Assembly: GCF_014218355.1 (NCBI RefSeq)
Contig: NZ_AP023368.1
Location: 4,031,501 to 4,095,500, forward strand
Direction of reading: 5' to 3'
Origin: Anaerocolumna chitinilytica
GTDB taxonomy: Bacteria > Bacillota > Clostridia > Lachnospirales > Lachnospiraceae
Length of the DNA stretch: 64,000 nt
Shown here piece by piece: positions 54,238 to 63,949 of this stretch; position 1 is the stretch's first letter, and every line of letters starts with the position of its first letter. A model generated the notes under the pieces. The model was given only the letters and a program-made list of their open reading frames with translations. It searched no databases and was not told the origin of the DNA. The position numbers and the translations under genes are program-made.

Positions 54238-54596
54238 TGGAGCTGAGGGGAATCGAACCCCTGTCCGAAAGCCCATTCATTGCAGCATCTCCCATTACAG
54301 TCAATCATTTATGCAGGTCTTACCTGCTGTTCCCTCCGTCAAGCGCCGGTTGACAGGCTCATGACTTTGGTAGCTTCATGTTTCTTTTATCCTCTCAAAG
54401 CTTTGAGGACAAAGTGCCTTGCTAATTTGATGCCGAGGTCTTAAGCCGCAAGAAGCTTAAGGTCGACAGCTGCCATTAGGCAGCGTACGCTAAATTTTCG
54501 TCTGCGTTTAAATTTAATTTCTAAGTTGATGACGCGGTCCTAGTCCGCGAATGGCTTCCGCAACTTCAAAACCCCCGTCGAAACCAGTACAACCCC
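54238..54596 (-). ncRNA. ssrA: Transfer-messenger RNA
   Basis: The 5' end GGGGTTGTACTGGTTTCGAC and the 3' end GGGTTCGATTCCCCTCAGCTCC are diagnostic; GGGGTTG pairs with CAGCTCC as the acceptor stem. The tag frame ends ADENLAYAA then TAA at about 54482-54510. The CCA is not encoded; the next bases after the discriminator A read TGC, so CCA must be added. Size 359 nt. A minus-strand TATAAT lies about 50 bases upstream of the mature 5' end. It works with SmpB, encoded at 56583, to rescue stalled ribosomes. Confidence 0.97.
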
Positions 54597-55097
54597 GAAT
54601 ATAGGATTTTTATGGTTTGCAGACATTCGAGTTTAACTAAACAAATTACAATAGCTATTATATGCGATAATTGTGTCTAAAATGTGTCTAAAAAAAATTA
54701 ATAATATATTTAAACTCTATTCAAAGTATATACATATATGAACGATATAATCATAAGTGTAGAAACAAGAGAATTCTTGGTTAAATAATTTTTTTCATAA
54801 AAGGGGCCGTTGTTAACTTTCCGCATAAATAAGTTGGCAACAGCCCCTCCTCCTTTCTTATCTTCTGCTACACCATTAATACTTCTATATTAATGAAAGA
54901 TTCTTTATGAACCCGCAATATTTTCTGTAGGATTTTGTTGTCTTACATGTTCCCAGTGTTGTAATAACTTTTTCATAGCATGTCTTACTTACCTGCTACT
55001 TCCGAATAAATCCGATAATAGCTTAATTTTTAGTTTTATTTATAATTTCTGTTATCATAGGTTTAAAAATCATAAGTACGTTTCTTCCGGAAATTCA
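54597..55097. other. Non-coding stretch upstream of ssrA with a hairpin at 54802-54848
   Basis: No gene longer than about 25 codons is credible. Nearest to ssrA is its promoter area, including a doubled TGTGTCTAAAA at about 54673-54695. Arms 54802-54819 and 54831-54848 pair over 18 bases with three G-T type mismatches and the hairpin has T-rich flanks on both strands, so it is probably a terminator for the leftward 55098 gene. A minus-strand 23-codon frame (54905-54976, MKKLLQHWEH...) has no ribosome site. Confidence 0.5.
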
Positions 55098-55337
55098 TTA
55101 TTTCTTCAAAATCACACGAACTAATCGTATACCTTCCGGAAGGTCCTTTTTCATTCTCATTGCACGGTGTGCTTTATCGATTAACTGCTTTTTTGTATCT
55201 TCAGGATATTTTTCATCAAATTCATATATGTATTCTTTCGGAATATCCTTTAATGCAGCATCTACCAGGGACCCACCATTCTGCAAATACGTAAGTAGTG
55301 CTTCTTTTAATAGCTCTTCACATGCTTGATATTTCAT
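55098..55337 (-). CDS. Hypothetical protein, 79 aa
   Basis: Not recognised. A small, mostly helical, charged soluble protein (YQACEELLKEALLTYLQNG, KAHRAMRMKKDLPEGIRLV). AGGAGGAGAGAG precedes the ATG, a strong ribosome site that supports the call. Opposite in direction to the 184-aa gene, from which it is separated by about 140 bases. Confidence 0.65.
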   Translation of the reverse strand: MKYQACEELLKEALLTYLQNGGSLVDAALKDIPKEYIYEFDEKYPEDTKKQLIDKAHRAMRMKKDLPEGIRLVRVILKK

Positions 55338-55480
55338 AATCTCTCTCCTCCTATTTCTTATAATATTAGACCATTATATGCAGCAGAATTGATAAATTGC
55401 TCTTTCTTATAAAAATGGAATGTTGTACCAGCACTCCTACATAAATATCCCATAGAAATAAGTTCTATTGAGGTATCAGT

Positions 55481-56035
55481 TTGGATAACAATAATCGTAC
55501 CGGATATTATTCAAAAGAGGATCTTCGAAATGTATTACGGCAATATTTCACGGATTACACCATGTGGATGCGGTTTTATATCGTTAGCAGAGTTTCCGGC
55601 CTTAATGACCAGGAAGTTATTAAAAATCGGATATATGAAACACCTATCCAGCTGGCAAGACTATTTCGAATCTATTACGATGGGAAAGAAACTGATATCT
55701 TTGAGGATTTGTTTCGAACTCATATTAGACTTAGTATCGGTTTGGTGGAAGATGTTATAGCGGGCAATACCTTATCCTATGCCAAAAACATGGAGGCTTT
55801 TAATGATAATGCCAAAACACTTTCAACTCATCTATCACAAATGAATCCTTATCTAAATCAACCGCAGCTAGAAAACCTGCTAAAGAATCTTCTGGACATG
55901 ACATTGGATGAAGCTACCAAACGTAAAAATATGCATTATGCCGATGACGTATATCAATATGATAATATAGAATATTTTATACTTATGATAGCAGATATTT
56001 TATGGGGGGCCATGGTGAAAAAATTTTATAGTTAG
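55481..56035 (+). CDS. Hypothetical helical protein, 184 aa, TTG start
   Basis: Not recognised. It is strongly helical and soluble, with aromatic-rich segments YFTDYTMWMRFYIVSRVSGL and DNIEYFILMIADILW. The frame opens with TTG, preceded by GAGGTATC at a proper distance. Homologous proteins in Clostridia have been annotated loosely as acetylglutamate kinase, which this sequence does not resemble. Its position between tmRNA and smpB genes is not part of the conserved order, so it is an insert of the lineage. Confidence 0.7.
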   Translation: MDNNNRTGYYSKEDLRNVLRQYFTDYTMWMRFYIVSRVSGLNDQEVIKNRIYETPIQLARLFRIYYDGKETDIFEDLFRTHIRLSIGLVEDVIAGNTLSYAKNMEAFNDNAKTLSTHLSQMNPYLNQPQLENLLKNLLDMTLDEATKRKNMHYADDVYQYDNIEYFILMIADILWGAMVKKFYS

Positions 56036-56162
56036 CCCTCTTTCATCACATAGAATAAAGAACCGACATATAATATCATGATAATGTGTCATATATTATC
56101 CTTGACTTTTATCAATACTATAAATGTGTCGATTGTTTTGACAATATGTATGGAGGTGGCTT

Positions 56163-56498
56163 ATGGAGGGAATAAAAGAGTTTATTAACAATACCTGTGC
56201 CAACCTGAATGTGACCTTAACGGTCAGAGAAAGAGATTGTGTAGGCTGTATCTGTCGTAGAGAGGAATTTTGTCTTCTAATTGGTGAATGCAAGAAGGTC
56301 TGTTATGGAAATGAAGAAAATCCCTTTCTAGACAGTATATGTGCCTGCTACTGCGACTTCGGACAATGTGCGAGTACAGAATTGGCTGTTCGGAAAAGAG
56401 GCTGCATTGTCGACCAGTTCATTAATCATACACCCAAAATTATGTTTCTGAATGCCGGACCTTCTATCGTTATAACTTCTTTGCACTGGTGTCATTGA
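56163..56498 (+). CDS. Cysteine-rich protein, 111 aa
   Basis: Not recognised. Thirteen Cys in 111 residues, with CVGCIC, CACYC and GECKKVC clusters, so it probably binds zinc or an Fe-S cluster or forms disulphides. No signal peptide is evident, which favours metal binding in the cytosol. GGAGG lies before the ATG. It ends in a bidirectional terminator shared with smpB. Some resemblance to CxxC-type spore or redox proteins is possible but not supported. Confidence 0.68.
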   Translation: MEGIKEFINNTCANLNVTLTVRERDCVGCICRREEFCLLIGECKKVCYGNEENPFLDSICACYCDFGQCASTELAVRKRGCIVDQFINHTPKIMFLNAGPSIVITSLHWCH

Positions 56499-56509
56499 AT
56501 CCCTTAAAA

Positions 56510-56580
56510 TAAGGGTAAACTATACTGTCTGAAATGTTTAAGTTTCCATACACTCCACGACAGCAATAGCTTACCCTTAC
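56510..56580. terminator. Bidirectional terminator between the Cys-rich and smpB genes
   Basis: Arms TAAGGGTAA-ACTAT...CTGTC (56510-56529) and GACAG...ATAG-TTACCCTTA (56559-56579) pair with small bulges. Convergent genes stop on either side, and T-rich tracts flank it on both strands. Confidence 0.65.
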
Positions 56581-56582
56581 TA

Positions 56583-57050
56583 TTAATATAGATTCTTGAC
56601 TTTAAAATCCTTCTCTGCTTCTCTTCTCTGATCTTTTTTCGCTATATCTTCTCTCTTATCATAAAGCTTTTTGCCTCGTGCCAGACCTATCTCTACCTTT
56701 ACAAGACTGCCTTTTAAGTAAACGGTCAGGGGCACAACTGTGTATCCTTTTTGTGCCACCTTACCCATCATTTTATTAATTTCATAATTATGAAGCAATA
56801 GCTTTTTAATTCTGAGAGGATCCTTATTAAAAATATTACCTTTTTCATAAGGACTGATATGCATGCCGTAAATATATACTTCTCCGTTTTCAATACGGAT
56901 AAAGGACTCTTTTACGCTGCATTTTCCCATTCTCAAGGATTTTACCTCTGTTCCATGCAATACAATACCTGCCTCAAAGGTTTCTTCAATGAAGAAGTCA
57001 AATCTGGCTTTTTTATTGTTTGCTATCATTTTGATACTGTCTTTTGCCAT
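56583..57050 (-). CDS. smpB: SsrA-binding protein
   Basis: Binds tmRNA and delivers it to stalled ribosomes. Core sequences: [48 protein letters not shown], and the basic C-terminal tail [17 protein letters not shown] that enters the mRNA channel. I chose the ATG at 57050 with GGGAGA nine bases upstream; one at 57056 is also possible. 155 aa is normal. It is near ssrA, as in many Firmicutes, but three unrelated genes now lie between. Confidence 0.96.
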   Translation of the reverse strand: MAKDSIKMIANNKKARFDFFIEETFEAGIVLHGTEVKSLRMGKCSVKESFIRIENGEVYIYGMHISPYEKGNIFNKDPLRIKKLLLHNYEINKMMGKVAQKGYTVVPLTVYLKGSLVKVEIGLARGKKLYDKREDIAKKDQRREAEKDFKVKNLY

Positions 57051-57174
57051 ATACATTATCTCCCGATTTTATACTAACAACTATATTTTCCTGCAAGCTT
57101 TACTTGCTACCGGCATTCCTTAGCACTAATGTTAGTTAAAGTATAAACTTACAATATCAACTAACCTCATACCT

Positions 57175-59304
57175 TTACAGTTCTTCTATTAATCTAAAGT
57201 CTATCACTTTCTGCCATTTATCGGTATCTACAACTTCAACCCGAACTTTTTGACCAAGTTTATAGCTCTTTCTAGTATGCTCCCCCGTCATAGAGTATTT
57301 TTCCTCGTCGTAAACATAGAAATCATCCTCCATATCTGATACTCTAACAAGTCCTTCGACGGTATTCGGTAATTCTACATACATACCCCAGTTTGTAATA
57401 CCGGATATAACACCTTCAAATTCTTCACCGATATGGTCACTCATATACTCTACCTTTTTAAGTTTTAGAACATCCCGTTCCGCATCATCTGCTCTGCGTT
57501 CCGTGATACTAGCCTGTCTGGCTACATCGGGAAGTATCTTATCATAGTGGTTGTAGCGTGTATCACTCAGCTTCCCTCTTAAGTTCTCCTTAATGATTCG
57601 GTGTATCTGCAAATCCGGATATCTTCTTATTGGAGAGGTAAAGTGGCAGTAATACTTTGCTGCCAGTCCAAAATGTCCATCACTCTCAGAAGAATATTTG
57701 GCACGTTTCATAGAACGCAGGGTAAGCCTGCTTATTAATGCTTCTTCACTTGTGCCTTCGATTTTACGTAAGAGCTTCTGTAATTCTTTCGGATGGATAT
57801 CCTCCTGGTTAATTCGTATACTGTAACCAAAGTTATTGATAAAGATACCTAATTCCTTGATTCTGTCGGAATCGGGATTTTCATGCACACGATATACGAA
57901 TGGAATCTCCTGCCAGAAATAATCCTCTGCAACAGTTTCATTCGCTATTAACATGAAATCTTCTATTATCTTCGTTGCTTTATTTCTGTCATAAGGCTTA
58001 ATATCAATTGGACGCCCATCTTTATCTAATACAATCTTACTTTCCGGAAAATCAAAGTCAATTGAACCTCTTTTACTCCTCTTTTCCCTAAGGATTTCTG
58101 CCAGTTCTTCCATCAATCGAAACATCGGAACAAAATCCTCATATTTTTCTATTTCCGCTTCATCTTCCTCTTCCAGTATCTTCTTAACACTTGTATAAGT
58201 CATTCGCCTGTCTACACAAATAACTGTTTCTGCAATTTCATGTCCGATTACCGTACCTTTATCATCTATATCCATGATACAACTTAAAGCTAATCTGTCA
58301 CTGCCTGCATTCAGGGAGCAGATTCCGTTAGATAATTTATGAGGCAGCATCGGGATTACACGATCCACTAAATACACGCTGGTTCCACGGCTTAATGCTT
58401 CCTTATCCAAAGGCGTATTCTCCCTTACGTAATGGGAAACGTCCGCAATATGAACACCCAGATGATAGATATTACCTTCTTTTGAAAGAGTAATGGCGTC
58501 ATCCAAATCTTTTGCATCTTCTCCGTCAATTGTTACCGTAGGAAGGTTTCTTAAATCTGTTCGTCCAACAAGCTCCGCTTTATCAATTTCTTCTTCTGTT
58601 GTCTCTACTTGATCTAACACTTCTTTCGGAAACTCCAAGGGCAGATTATAAGCTGCGATAACCGACTTGATATCAACTCCCGGGTCATTGATATGGCCCA
58701 GAATTTCTATGATTTTACCTTCCGGGTTCTTTAGTTTATCGCCAAAGTTCGTAAGTTTCACAACTACTTTATGTCCGTTAACAGCCCCTTTGGTATGCTC
58801 CTTTTGAATAAAGATATCTTTCCCGAATTTGGTATTATCGGGAATAACAAATCCATAATTCTTGCTTTGTTCAAAGGTACCTACAACGGTTGAATTACTG
58901 CGCTCCAATATCCGAAGGACTTCTCCTTCTTTTCTTTTACCTTTTTGCCCTTCTCTTACACTTACAAGTACCTTGTCATTATGAAGAGCCCCTTTTGTAG
59001 CATTCTCCGGTATAAAGATATCATCCTCTTCCCCTTCGACTATTACAAATCCAAACCCCCTCTGAGTACCTGAAAATGTTCCAGTTTTTGTATTATTATC
59101 CGATACCCTGTATTTGCCTGCATTATCCGCCTCAATTTTACCATCAGCGGCTAAAGCTTCCAGTACTTCTCTGAAATCACTTTTTTCATTTCTTGGTACC
59201 TGCAAAATTGTCGCCATTTCTTTTAATTTCATTGGTTTGTATTCTGTACTGCTTATAAATTCAAGCAGAATTTTTTTTCTTTCTTCTAATAATATTTTAT
59301 CCAT
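57175..59304 (-). CDS. rnr: Ribonuclease R
   Basis: 3' to 5' exoribonuclease that degrades structured RNA, including the mRNAs released by tmRNA. Order: N-terminal winged helix (about 1-70), cold-shock/S1-like domains (about 75-215), RNB catalytic domain (about 250-580) with DGEDAKDLDDAI for metal binding, and C-terminal S1 (about 620-709). 709 aa is usual. It sits between secG and smpB in the conserved order. The ribosome site GAGGAT is modest. Confidence 0.96.
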   Translation of the reverse strand: MDKILLEERKKILLEFISSTEYKPMKLKEMATILQVPRNEKSDFREVLEALAADGKIEADNAGKYRVSDNNTKTGTFSGTQRGFGFVIVEGEEDDIFIPENATKGALHNDKVLVSVREGQKGKRKEGEVLRILERSNSTVVGTFEQSKNYGFVIPDNTKFGKDIFIQKEHTKGAVNGHKVVVKLTNFGDKLKNPEGKIIEILGHINDPGVDIKSVIAAYNLPLEFPKEVLDQVETTEEEIDKAELVGRTDLRNLPTVTIDGEDAKDLDDAITLSKEGNIYHLGVHIADVSHYVRENTPLDKEALSRGTSVYLVDRVIPMLPHKLSNGICSLNAGSDRLALSCIMDIDDKGTVIGHEIAETVICVDRRMTYTSVKKILEEEDEAEIEKYEDFVPMFRLMEELAEILREKRSKRGSIDFDFPESKIVLDKDGRPIDIKPYDRNKATKIIEDFMLIANETVAEDYFWQEIPFVYRVHENPDSDRIKELGIFINNFGYSIRINQEDIHPKELQKLLRKIEGTSEEALISRLTLRSMKRAKYSSESDGHFGLAAKYYCHFTSPIRRYPDLQIHRIIKENLRGKLSDTRYNHYDKILPDVARQASITERRADDAERDVLKLKKVEYMSDHIGEEFEGVISGITNWGMYVELPNTVEGLVRVSDMEDDFYVYDEEKYSMTGEHTRKSYKLGQKVRVEVVDTDKWQKVIDFRLIEEL

Positions 59305-59545
59305 ATATCCTCTTTCTTTTTAAATGCAATGTCATGATTATTCAGCTTAAATAAACTTCAGAATTAGTATTCCATAATTTTTAATTATAAAATCATCAGG
59401 GTTATATAATTTTATATTCAATTAGTGCCATTCTACTAGATTATTATTCTAAGTATACCATAATTCTCCTGTATTTAATACTGTATTTTTCTATATCCCA
59501 TGATTAACGCTAGTGCTGAACATTAACAGCATAAAAATTTATAAA
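59305..59545. other. Intergenic region upstream of rnr
   Basis: AT-rich and with no credible gene. It should hold the rnr promoter, but I see no well-spaced pair of hexamers. The secG terminator lies just beyond it at 59546-59586. Confidence 0.5.
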
Positions 59546-59586
59546 ATAAAAAACATCCTTGAAACCATATGGGTTCAAGGATGTTT
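59546..59586 (-). terminator. secG terminator
   Basis: Fourteen-base perfect arms (59553-59566 and 59571-59584, ACATCCTTGAAACC core) with ATAT loop; minus-strand T run follows. Confidence 0.9.
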
Positions 59587-59610
59587 CTATCAACCTATCT
59601 TGAAGTTTAA

Positions 59611-59847
59611 TTATATAACATTTAAAACGATGGAGAAAACGAAGAAAATAACACTAAGAGCGATGGTTGCTTTTAATAAACCACCTTCCTTGGATCTACT
59701 TCTGTTCTTGCCCCAATAAGTATCTGCTAAACCACTGATAGAACCGGAAAGACCGGCAGATTTACCTTCCTGTGCTAATACACATACGGATAATGCAAGG
59801 CACGCGAGCACAAATATAATAGTTACGATTATTTTTAATACTTCCAT
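59611..59847 (-). CDS. secG: Protein translocase subunit SecG
   Basis: Small subunit of the SecYEG channel. 78 aa with two hydrophobic segments (about 3-25 and 57-76), the family sequence LALSVCVLAQEGKSAGLSGSISG in the loop and DTYWGKNRSRSKEGGLLKAT before the second helix. AGGAGG lies upstream of the ATG. Short gap (66 bases) from gpmI, typical of its usual location next to rnr. Confidence 0.95.
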   Translation of the reverse strand: MEVLKIIVTIIFVLACLALSVCVLAQEGKSAGLSGSISGLADTYWGKNRSRSKEGGLLKATIALSVIFFVFSIVLNVI

Positions 59848-59913
59848 TACGACACCTCCTAACGCACTATTTTGATTATAACACAGGTCTATAAAAAAGA
59901 CAACCTCTTAAGC

Positions 59914-61458
59914 TTATTTTTTGATTAACAGTGATTTTCCGGTCATTTCAACAGGTTTTGTCATACCCATCATCTCTATAAGGGTCGGTGCGATATCAGC
60001 CAGGCATCCGCCTTCTTTTAAACCGTATTCCTTATCATAATTTACAAGAATAAAAGGAACAGGATTGGTGGTATGAGCTGTAAAAGGTTCACCTGTCTCA
60101 TAATCGATTAATTGTTCTACATTTCCATGGTCTGCACAGATAAACATCTGGCCGTTAACTTTAATCAGAGCATCATATACCTTGCCCACACAATCATCAA
60201 TTGCTTCTACCGCTTTCACAGCCGCTTCAACAATACCGGTGTGACCAACCATATCAGGATTTGCAAAGTTAACGATAATAACATCATATTTTAAGGATTC
60301 AATTGCTTCAACTAATTTTTCAGCTACTGTGTAAGCGCTCATTTCAGGCTGTAAATCATAAGTTGCAACTTTAGGAGAACTAACGAGAATTCTCTCTTCA
60401 CCTTCGTTCGGCACTTCCACACCACCATTAAAGAAGAAGGTTACATGGGCATATTTTTCAGTCTCTGCAATTCTAAGCTGTTTTAAATTATTCTCAGCAA
60501 GAAATTCTCCAAAGGTATGATTAATTCCAACTTTATGGAAAGCAACTAATTTATGTCCAATGGTAACATCATAATCGGTAAAGCATACATACGTTAAATC
60601 CATTCTGCCCTTAGCTCTTACAAAGCCTGTAAATTCATCATCACAGAATGCTCTGGTTATTTCCCTTGCACGGTCAGGTCTGAAGTTAAAGAAAATTACG
60701 GAATCTTTTTCTTTTATTACAGCAACCGGTTTACCATTCTCTGTCACTACTGCAGGTACTACAAATTCATCATTTACTTCTTTATCATAAGAAGCCTGAA
60801 TAGCTTCCGGGGCGCTTACTGCCTCTACTCCTTCACCATTAGCTAAAGCACGGTAAGCTTTTTCTACTCTATCCCAACGATTGTCACGGTCCATAGCGTA
60901 GTAACGTCCCATAACAGAAGCAACCTTACCAACTCCAAGTTCTTGCATTTTCTCTTCCAGAGCAATAACATAACCTTTACCGGAAGTCGGAGGAGTATCT
61001 CTTCCATCTAAGAAAGCATGCACATAAACATTCTGAATGCCTTCTCTTTTAGCCATCTCCAGTAAACCATAGACATGTGTGATATGGCTGTGTACACCGC
61101 CATCAGATAAAAGGCCGAATAAATGAAGATCCGAATTATTTACTTTGCAGTTTTCCATTGCCTGCTTTAATGCTTCATTCTGAAAGAAATCTCCATCCTG
61201 GATTTCTTTTGTAATTCTTGTTAACTCCTGATAAATAATTCTTCCGGCACCCATATTCAGATGACCAACTTCGGAATTACCCATCTGACCATCCGGAAGT
61301 CCTACTGCCAGACCGCTGGCATATCCTTTTTCCCAAGGATACTCCGCCATTATTTTATCCATTACAGGCCTTTTTGCTAATTTAATTGCATTGCCCTCTG
61401 TCTTATCATTTAATCCATAACCATCTAATATCATTAATACTGTAGGTTTTTTACTCAT
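59914..61458 (-). CDS. gpmI: 2,3-bisphosphoglycerate-independent phosphoglycerate mutase
   Basis: Mn-dependent glycolytic enzyme interconverting 3- and 2-phosphoglycerate. The catalytic Ser is in GQMGNSEVGHLNMGAGR (about residue 62) and metal ligands lie in LDGYGLND, DHGNVEQL, and TNPVP. The start at 61458 has AAAAGGAG eight bases upstream; an in-frame ATG at 61509 would add 17 residues. 514 aa is normal. It lies after tpiA and before secG. Confidence 0.96.
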   Translation of the reverse strand: MSKKPTVLMILDGYGLNDKTEGNAIKLAKRPVMDKIMAEYPWEKGYASGLAVGLPDGQMGNSEVGHLNMGAGRIIYQELTRITKEIQDGDFFQNEALKQAMENCKVNNSDLHLFGLLSDGGVHSHITHVYGLLEMAKREGIQNVYVHAFLDGRDTPPTSGKGYVIALEEKMQELGVGKVASVMGRYYAMDRDNRWDRVEKAYRALANGEGVEAVSAPEAIQASYDKEVNDEFVVPAVVTENGKPVAVIKEKDSVIFFNFRPDRAREITRAFCDDEFTGFVRAKGRMDLTYVCFTDYDVTIGHKLVAFHKVGINHTFGEFLAENNLKQLRIAETEKYAHVTFFFNGGVEVPNEGEERILVSSPKVATYDLQPEMSAYTVAEKLVEAIESLKYDVIIVNFANPDMVGHTGIVEAAVKAVEAIDDCVGKVYDALIKVNGQMFICADHGNVEQLIDYETGEPFTAHTTNPVPFILVNYDKEYGLKEGGCLADIAPTLIEMMGMTKPVEMTGKSLLIKK

Positions 61459-61765
61459 ATGAATGCTCCTTTTCCGAATGCTCACAGAAAGAATTCTAGA
61501 TCCTGCCAATATCTGCGGGCCATTTTCAATAATTTCAAGCAGTATATAACTGCGAATTCTTACACAGGATTATTCACCCTGTATAAGATGGTATATCAAT
61601 TAAATCTAAAAATCGTCCAGCTACATTCCAACTTCCTTAAATATAATATTTAGCAAAGAGTTATGATGCAGAACCTATACAGGAAAATTATTCTCCTGTA
61701 GTATAACTTCATTATATACCAATTTTATGAAAGTGCAAGTTTTTGAAAAGCATTTTCAATACAGT
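61459..61765 (-). other. Long structured leader of gpmI with its own promoter (61711-61738)
   Basis: Minus-strand TTGCAC (61733-61738), 16-base spacer, TATAAT (61711-61716) make a good promoter for gpmI, leaving a leader of about 245 bases. The leader can form at least three hairpins: ACAGGA..TCCTGT (about 61674-61700), ATACAGG..CCTGTGTA (about 61561-61582) and GCAGT..ACTGC (about 61538-61553). No known riboswitch is recognised; no gene is seen. Confidence 0.5.
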
Positions 61766-62512
61766 TTATTTATAGTTAACAATTTTACCAAAATCCGGTT
61801 TTAAGCTGGCTCCGCCAACAAGGCCGCCATCAATATCCGGCTGAGAGAATAACTCAGCTGCAGAATCTGCTGTTACACTGCCGCCGTACTGTATTCTGAT
61901 AGCTGCTGCTGTATCGGTATCATAAATTTCTGCAATACAATCACGAATAGCTTTGCAAACTTCCTGTGCCTGTGCGGAGGTTGCAACCTTACCGGTTCCG
62001 ATAGCCCAGATAGGCTCGTAAGCGATAACTGCTGTCTTTGCCTGATCCGGAGTTACATTTAAGAATGCTATCTTAATCTGCTGACGGATAAAATCAATGG
62101 TTACGCCCTGCTCTCTCTGTGTAAGAGATTCTCCGCAGCAAACAATTGGAGTAATACCGTGTTCAAATGCCTTTAATACTTTCTTATTTACAGTTACATC
62201 TGTTTCAGCAAAATATTCTCTTCTTTCGGAATGTCCGATTATAACATAACGAACACCGATATCATCAAGCATTCCCGGAGCGATTTCACCTGTATAAGCT
62301 CCGTTTTCTTCAAAATGCATATTTTCAGCACCGATTTGAATATTGGAACCTTTTGCTGCTTCAACAGCTGTTGTTAAGGAAATGGCAGGAACACAGAATA
62401 TAACATCTGCTTCCTCTGTAGCTACAAGGGGTTTTAACTGATTGATAAGTGTTACGGTCTCACTGGGAGTCTTATTCATCTTCCAGTTGCCAGCAATAAT
62501 TTTTTTGCGCAT
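61766..62512 (-). CDS. tpiA: Triosephosphate isomerase
   Basis: TIM-barrel glycolytic enzyme. NWKMNKT at the N-terminus (catalytic Lys), [12 protein letters not shown] (catalytic His), [11 protein letters not shown] (catalytic Glu) and IQYGGSV near the C-terminus are all present. 248 aa is the usual length. GGAGAAAAGTT precedes the ATG. It follows pgk closely. Confidence 0.98.
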   Translation of the reverse strand: MRKKIIAGNWKMNKTPSETVTLINQLKPLVATEEADVIFCVPAISLTTAVEAAKGSNIQIGAENMHFEENGAYTGEIAPGMLDDIGVRYVIIGHSERREYFAETDVTVNKKVLKAFEHGITPIVCCGESLTQREQGVTIDFIRQQIKIAFLNVTPDQAKTAVIAYEPIWAIGTGKVATSAQAQEVCKAIRDCIAEIYDTDTAAAIRIQYGGSVTADSAAELFSQPDIDGGLVGGASLKPDFGKIVNYK

Positions 62513-62538
62513 AACTTTTCTCCTTTTTCATCAAGAAA

Positions 62539-62572
62539 AGGGACTGTCAGGCATTTAACTCTGCCAGTCCCT
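62539..62572 (-). other. Hairpin between pgk and tpiA
   Basis: Twelve-base arms (62539-62550 and 62561-62572) with one mismatch, followed on the minus strand by CTTTTCTTGAT. Either a partial terminator or an mRNA-processing element that sets relative levels of the two enzymes. Confidence 0.6.
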
Positions 62573-62586
62573 GCTTCTTCCTATCA

Positions 62587-63783
62587 TTATTTATCGTTAG
62601 CTGCTGCTACACCGGGAAGTTCTTTTCCTTCCAGGAATTCAAGAGAAGCACCGCCGCCTGTAGAGATATGTGTCATCTTATCTCCAAAGCCTAAGATATT
62701 TACAGCTGCTGCAGAATCACCACCACCGATGATTGTAACAGCATCAAGATCAGCAAGAGCTTTAGCAACTGCAATAGTACCTTTTGCGAAGTTTGACATT
62801 TCAAATACGCCCATAGGTCCATTCCAAACAACTGTCTTAGCATCTTTTAATGCGTCTTCATAGAGCTTGCAGGTCTTTTCTCCGATATCAAGTCCAAGCC
62901 AGCCTTCATCAATTCCTTCTTCACTGGTTACAGTCTTAAATTCTGCGTCATTATTGAATTCTTTTGCTTCTACTGTATCAACAGGAATTAAAAGTTTAAC
63001 ACCTTTAGCTGCTGCTTTCTCAATCATTTCTTTTGCATAGTCAAGGTAATCTGCCTCTAACATGGAGCTGCCGATTTCCTCACCCATTGCTTTCATGAAT
63101 GTATATGCCATACCTCCACCAATGATAAGAGTATCAACTTTATCAAGCAGGTTATTGATTACAGAAATCTTACTGGAAACCTTGGAACCGCCAAGGATTG
63201 CTACGAAAGGTCTCTCAGGGTTATTTACGGCATTACCAAGGAAATCAATTTCCTTCTGCATTAAATATCCTACAACTGCTGTATCAACATATTTTGTGAT
63301 ACCTACATTAGAGCAGTGAGCTCTATGTGCTGTACCGAATGCATCATTCACGAATACATCACAGATGGAAGCAAGGTCTTCGCTGAATGCATCTACATTC
63401 TTTGTCTCTTCTGCTCTGTAACGGGTATTTTCAAGAAGAACAACATCTCCGTCCTTCATTTCAGCTACTGCCTTCTTTGCATTCTCGCCAACTACTGTAG
63501 CATCTGCTGCAAAAGTTACAGGCTGTCCTAACAGTTCTGTAAGTCTTGCTGCCACAGGAGCTAATGATAATTCAGGCTTGGGCTCACCCTTGGGTTTTCC
63601 AAGATGAGAGCAAAGGATAACCTTTCCGCCATCATTAATCAATTTCTTGATTGTAGGAAGAGCTGCTACCAGACGGTTTTCATCAGTAATTTTGCCTTCC
63701 TGTAAGGGTACATTAAAATCACAGCGAACAAGGACTCTTTTTCCTTTTACATTGATATCATCAACAGATTTCTTATTAAGCAT
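62587..63783 (-). CDS. pgk: Phosphoglycerate kinase
   Basis: Transfers phosphate from 1,3-bisphosphoglycerate to ADP. The N-terminal signature [36 protein letters not shown] and the C-terminal GGGDSAAAV are present. The start at 63783 has AAAGGAG upstream and gives 398 aa; the open frame extends further back to 63840 without a ribosome site. It sits directly after gap, as in most Firmicutes. Confidence 0.97.
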   Translation of the reverse strand: MLNKKSVDDINVKGKRVLVRCDFNVPLQEGKITDENRLVAALPTIKKLINDGGKVILCSHLGKPKGEPKPELSLAPVAARLTELLGQPVTFAADATVVGENAKKAVAEMKDGDVVLLENTRYRAEETKNVDAFSEDLASICDVFVNDAFGTAHRAHCSNVGITKYVDTAVVGYLMQKEIDFLGNAVNNPERPFVAILGGSKVSSKISVINNLLDKVDTLIIGGGMAYTFMKAMGEEIGSSMLEADYLDYAKEMIEKAAAKGVKLLIPVDTVEAKEFNNDAEFKTVTSEEGIDEGWLGLDIGEKTCKLYEDALKDAKTVVWNGPMGVFEMSNFAKGTIAVAKALADLDAVTIIGGGDSAAAVNILGFGDKMTHISTGGGASLEFLEGKELPGVAAANDK

Positions 63784-63843
63784 AAAATTGCTCCTTTCAA
63801 CTTTCAATATGATGTTACATATTAATATTGATGTATACATAAA

Positions 63844-63912
63844 AAGGGTCCGTATCTTTAAGAAGTCATGGGGTTCGGTAAACGTTCCTCGACTTTTTCA
63901 AAGACCGGACCC
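63844..63912 (-). other. Stem-loop between gap and pgk
   Basis: Arms around GGGTCCG-TATCTTT (63846-63859) and AAAGA-CCGGACCC (63900-63912) pair, with inner pairing AAGTC..GACTT. On the minus strand a T5 tract follows. It could partly terminate gap transcripts or mark a cleavage site that separates gap and pgk mRNAs. Confidence 0.6.
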
Positions 63913-63949
63913 AAAATAGGATCAATAAATTATGAAATTACAGTTGGTA

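Noticed and set aside
54905..54976. Leftward 23-codon frame starting MKKLLQHWEH
   Set aside because: No ribosome site or conserved context, too short to support.
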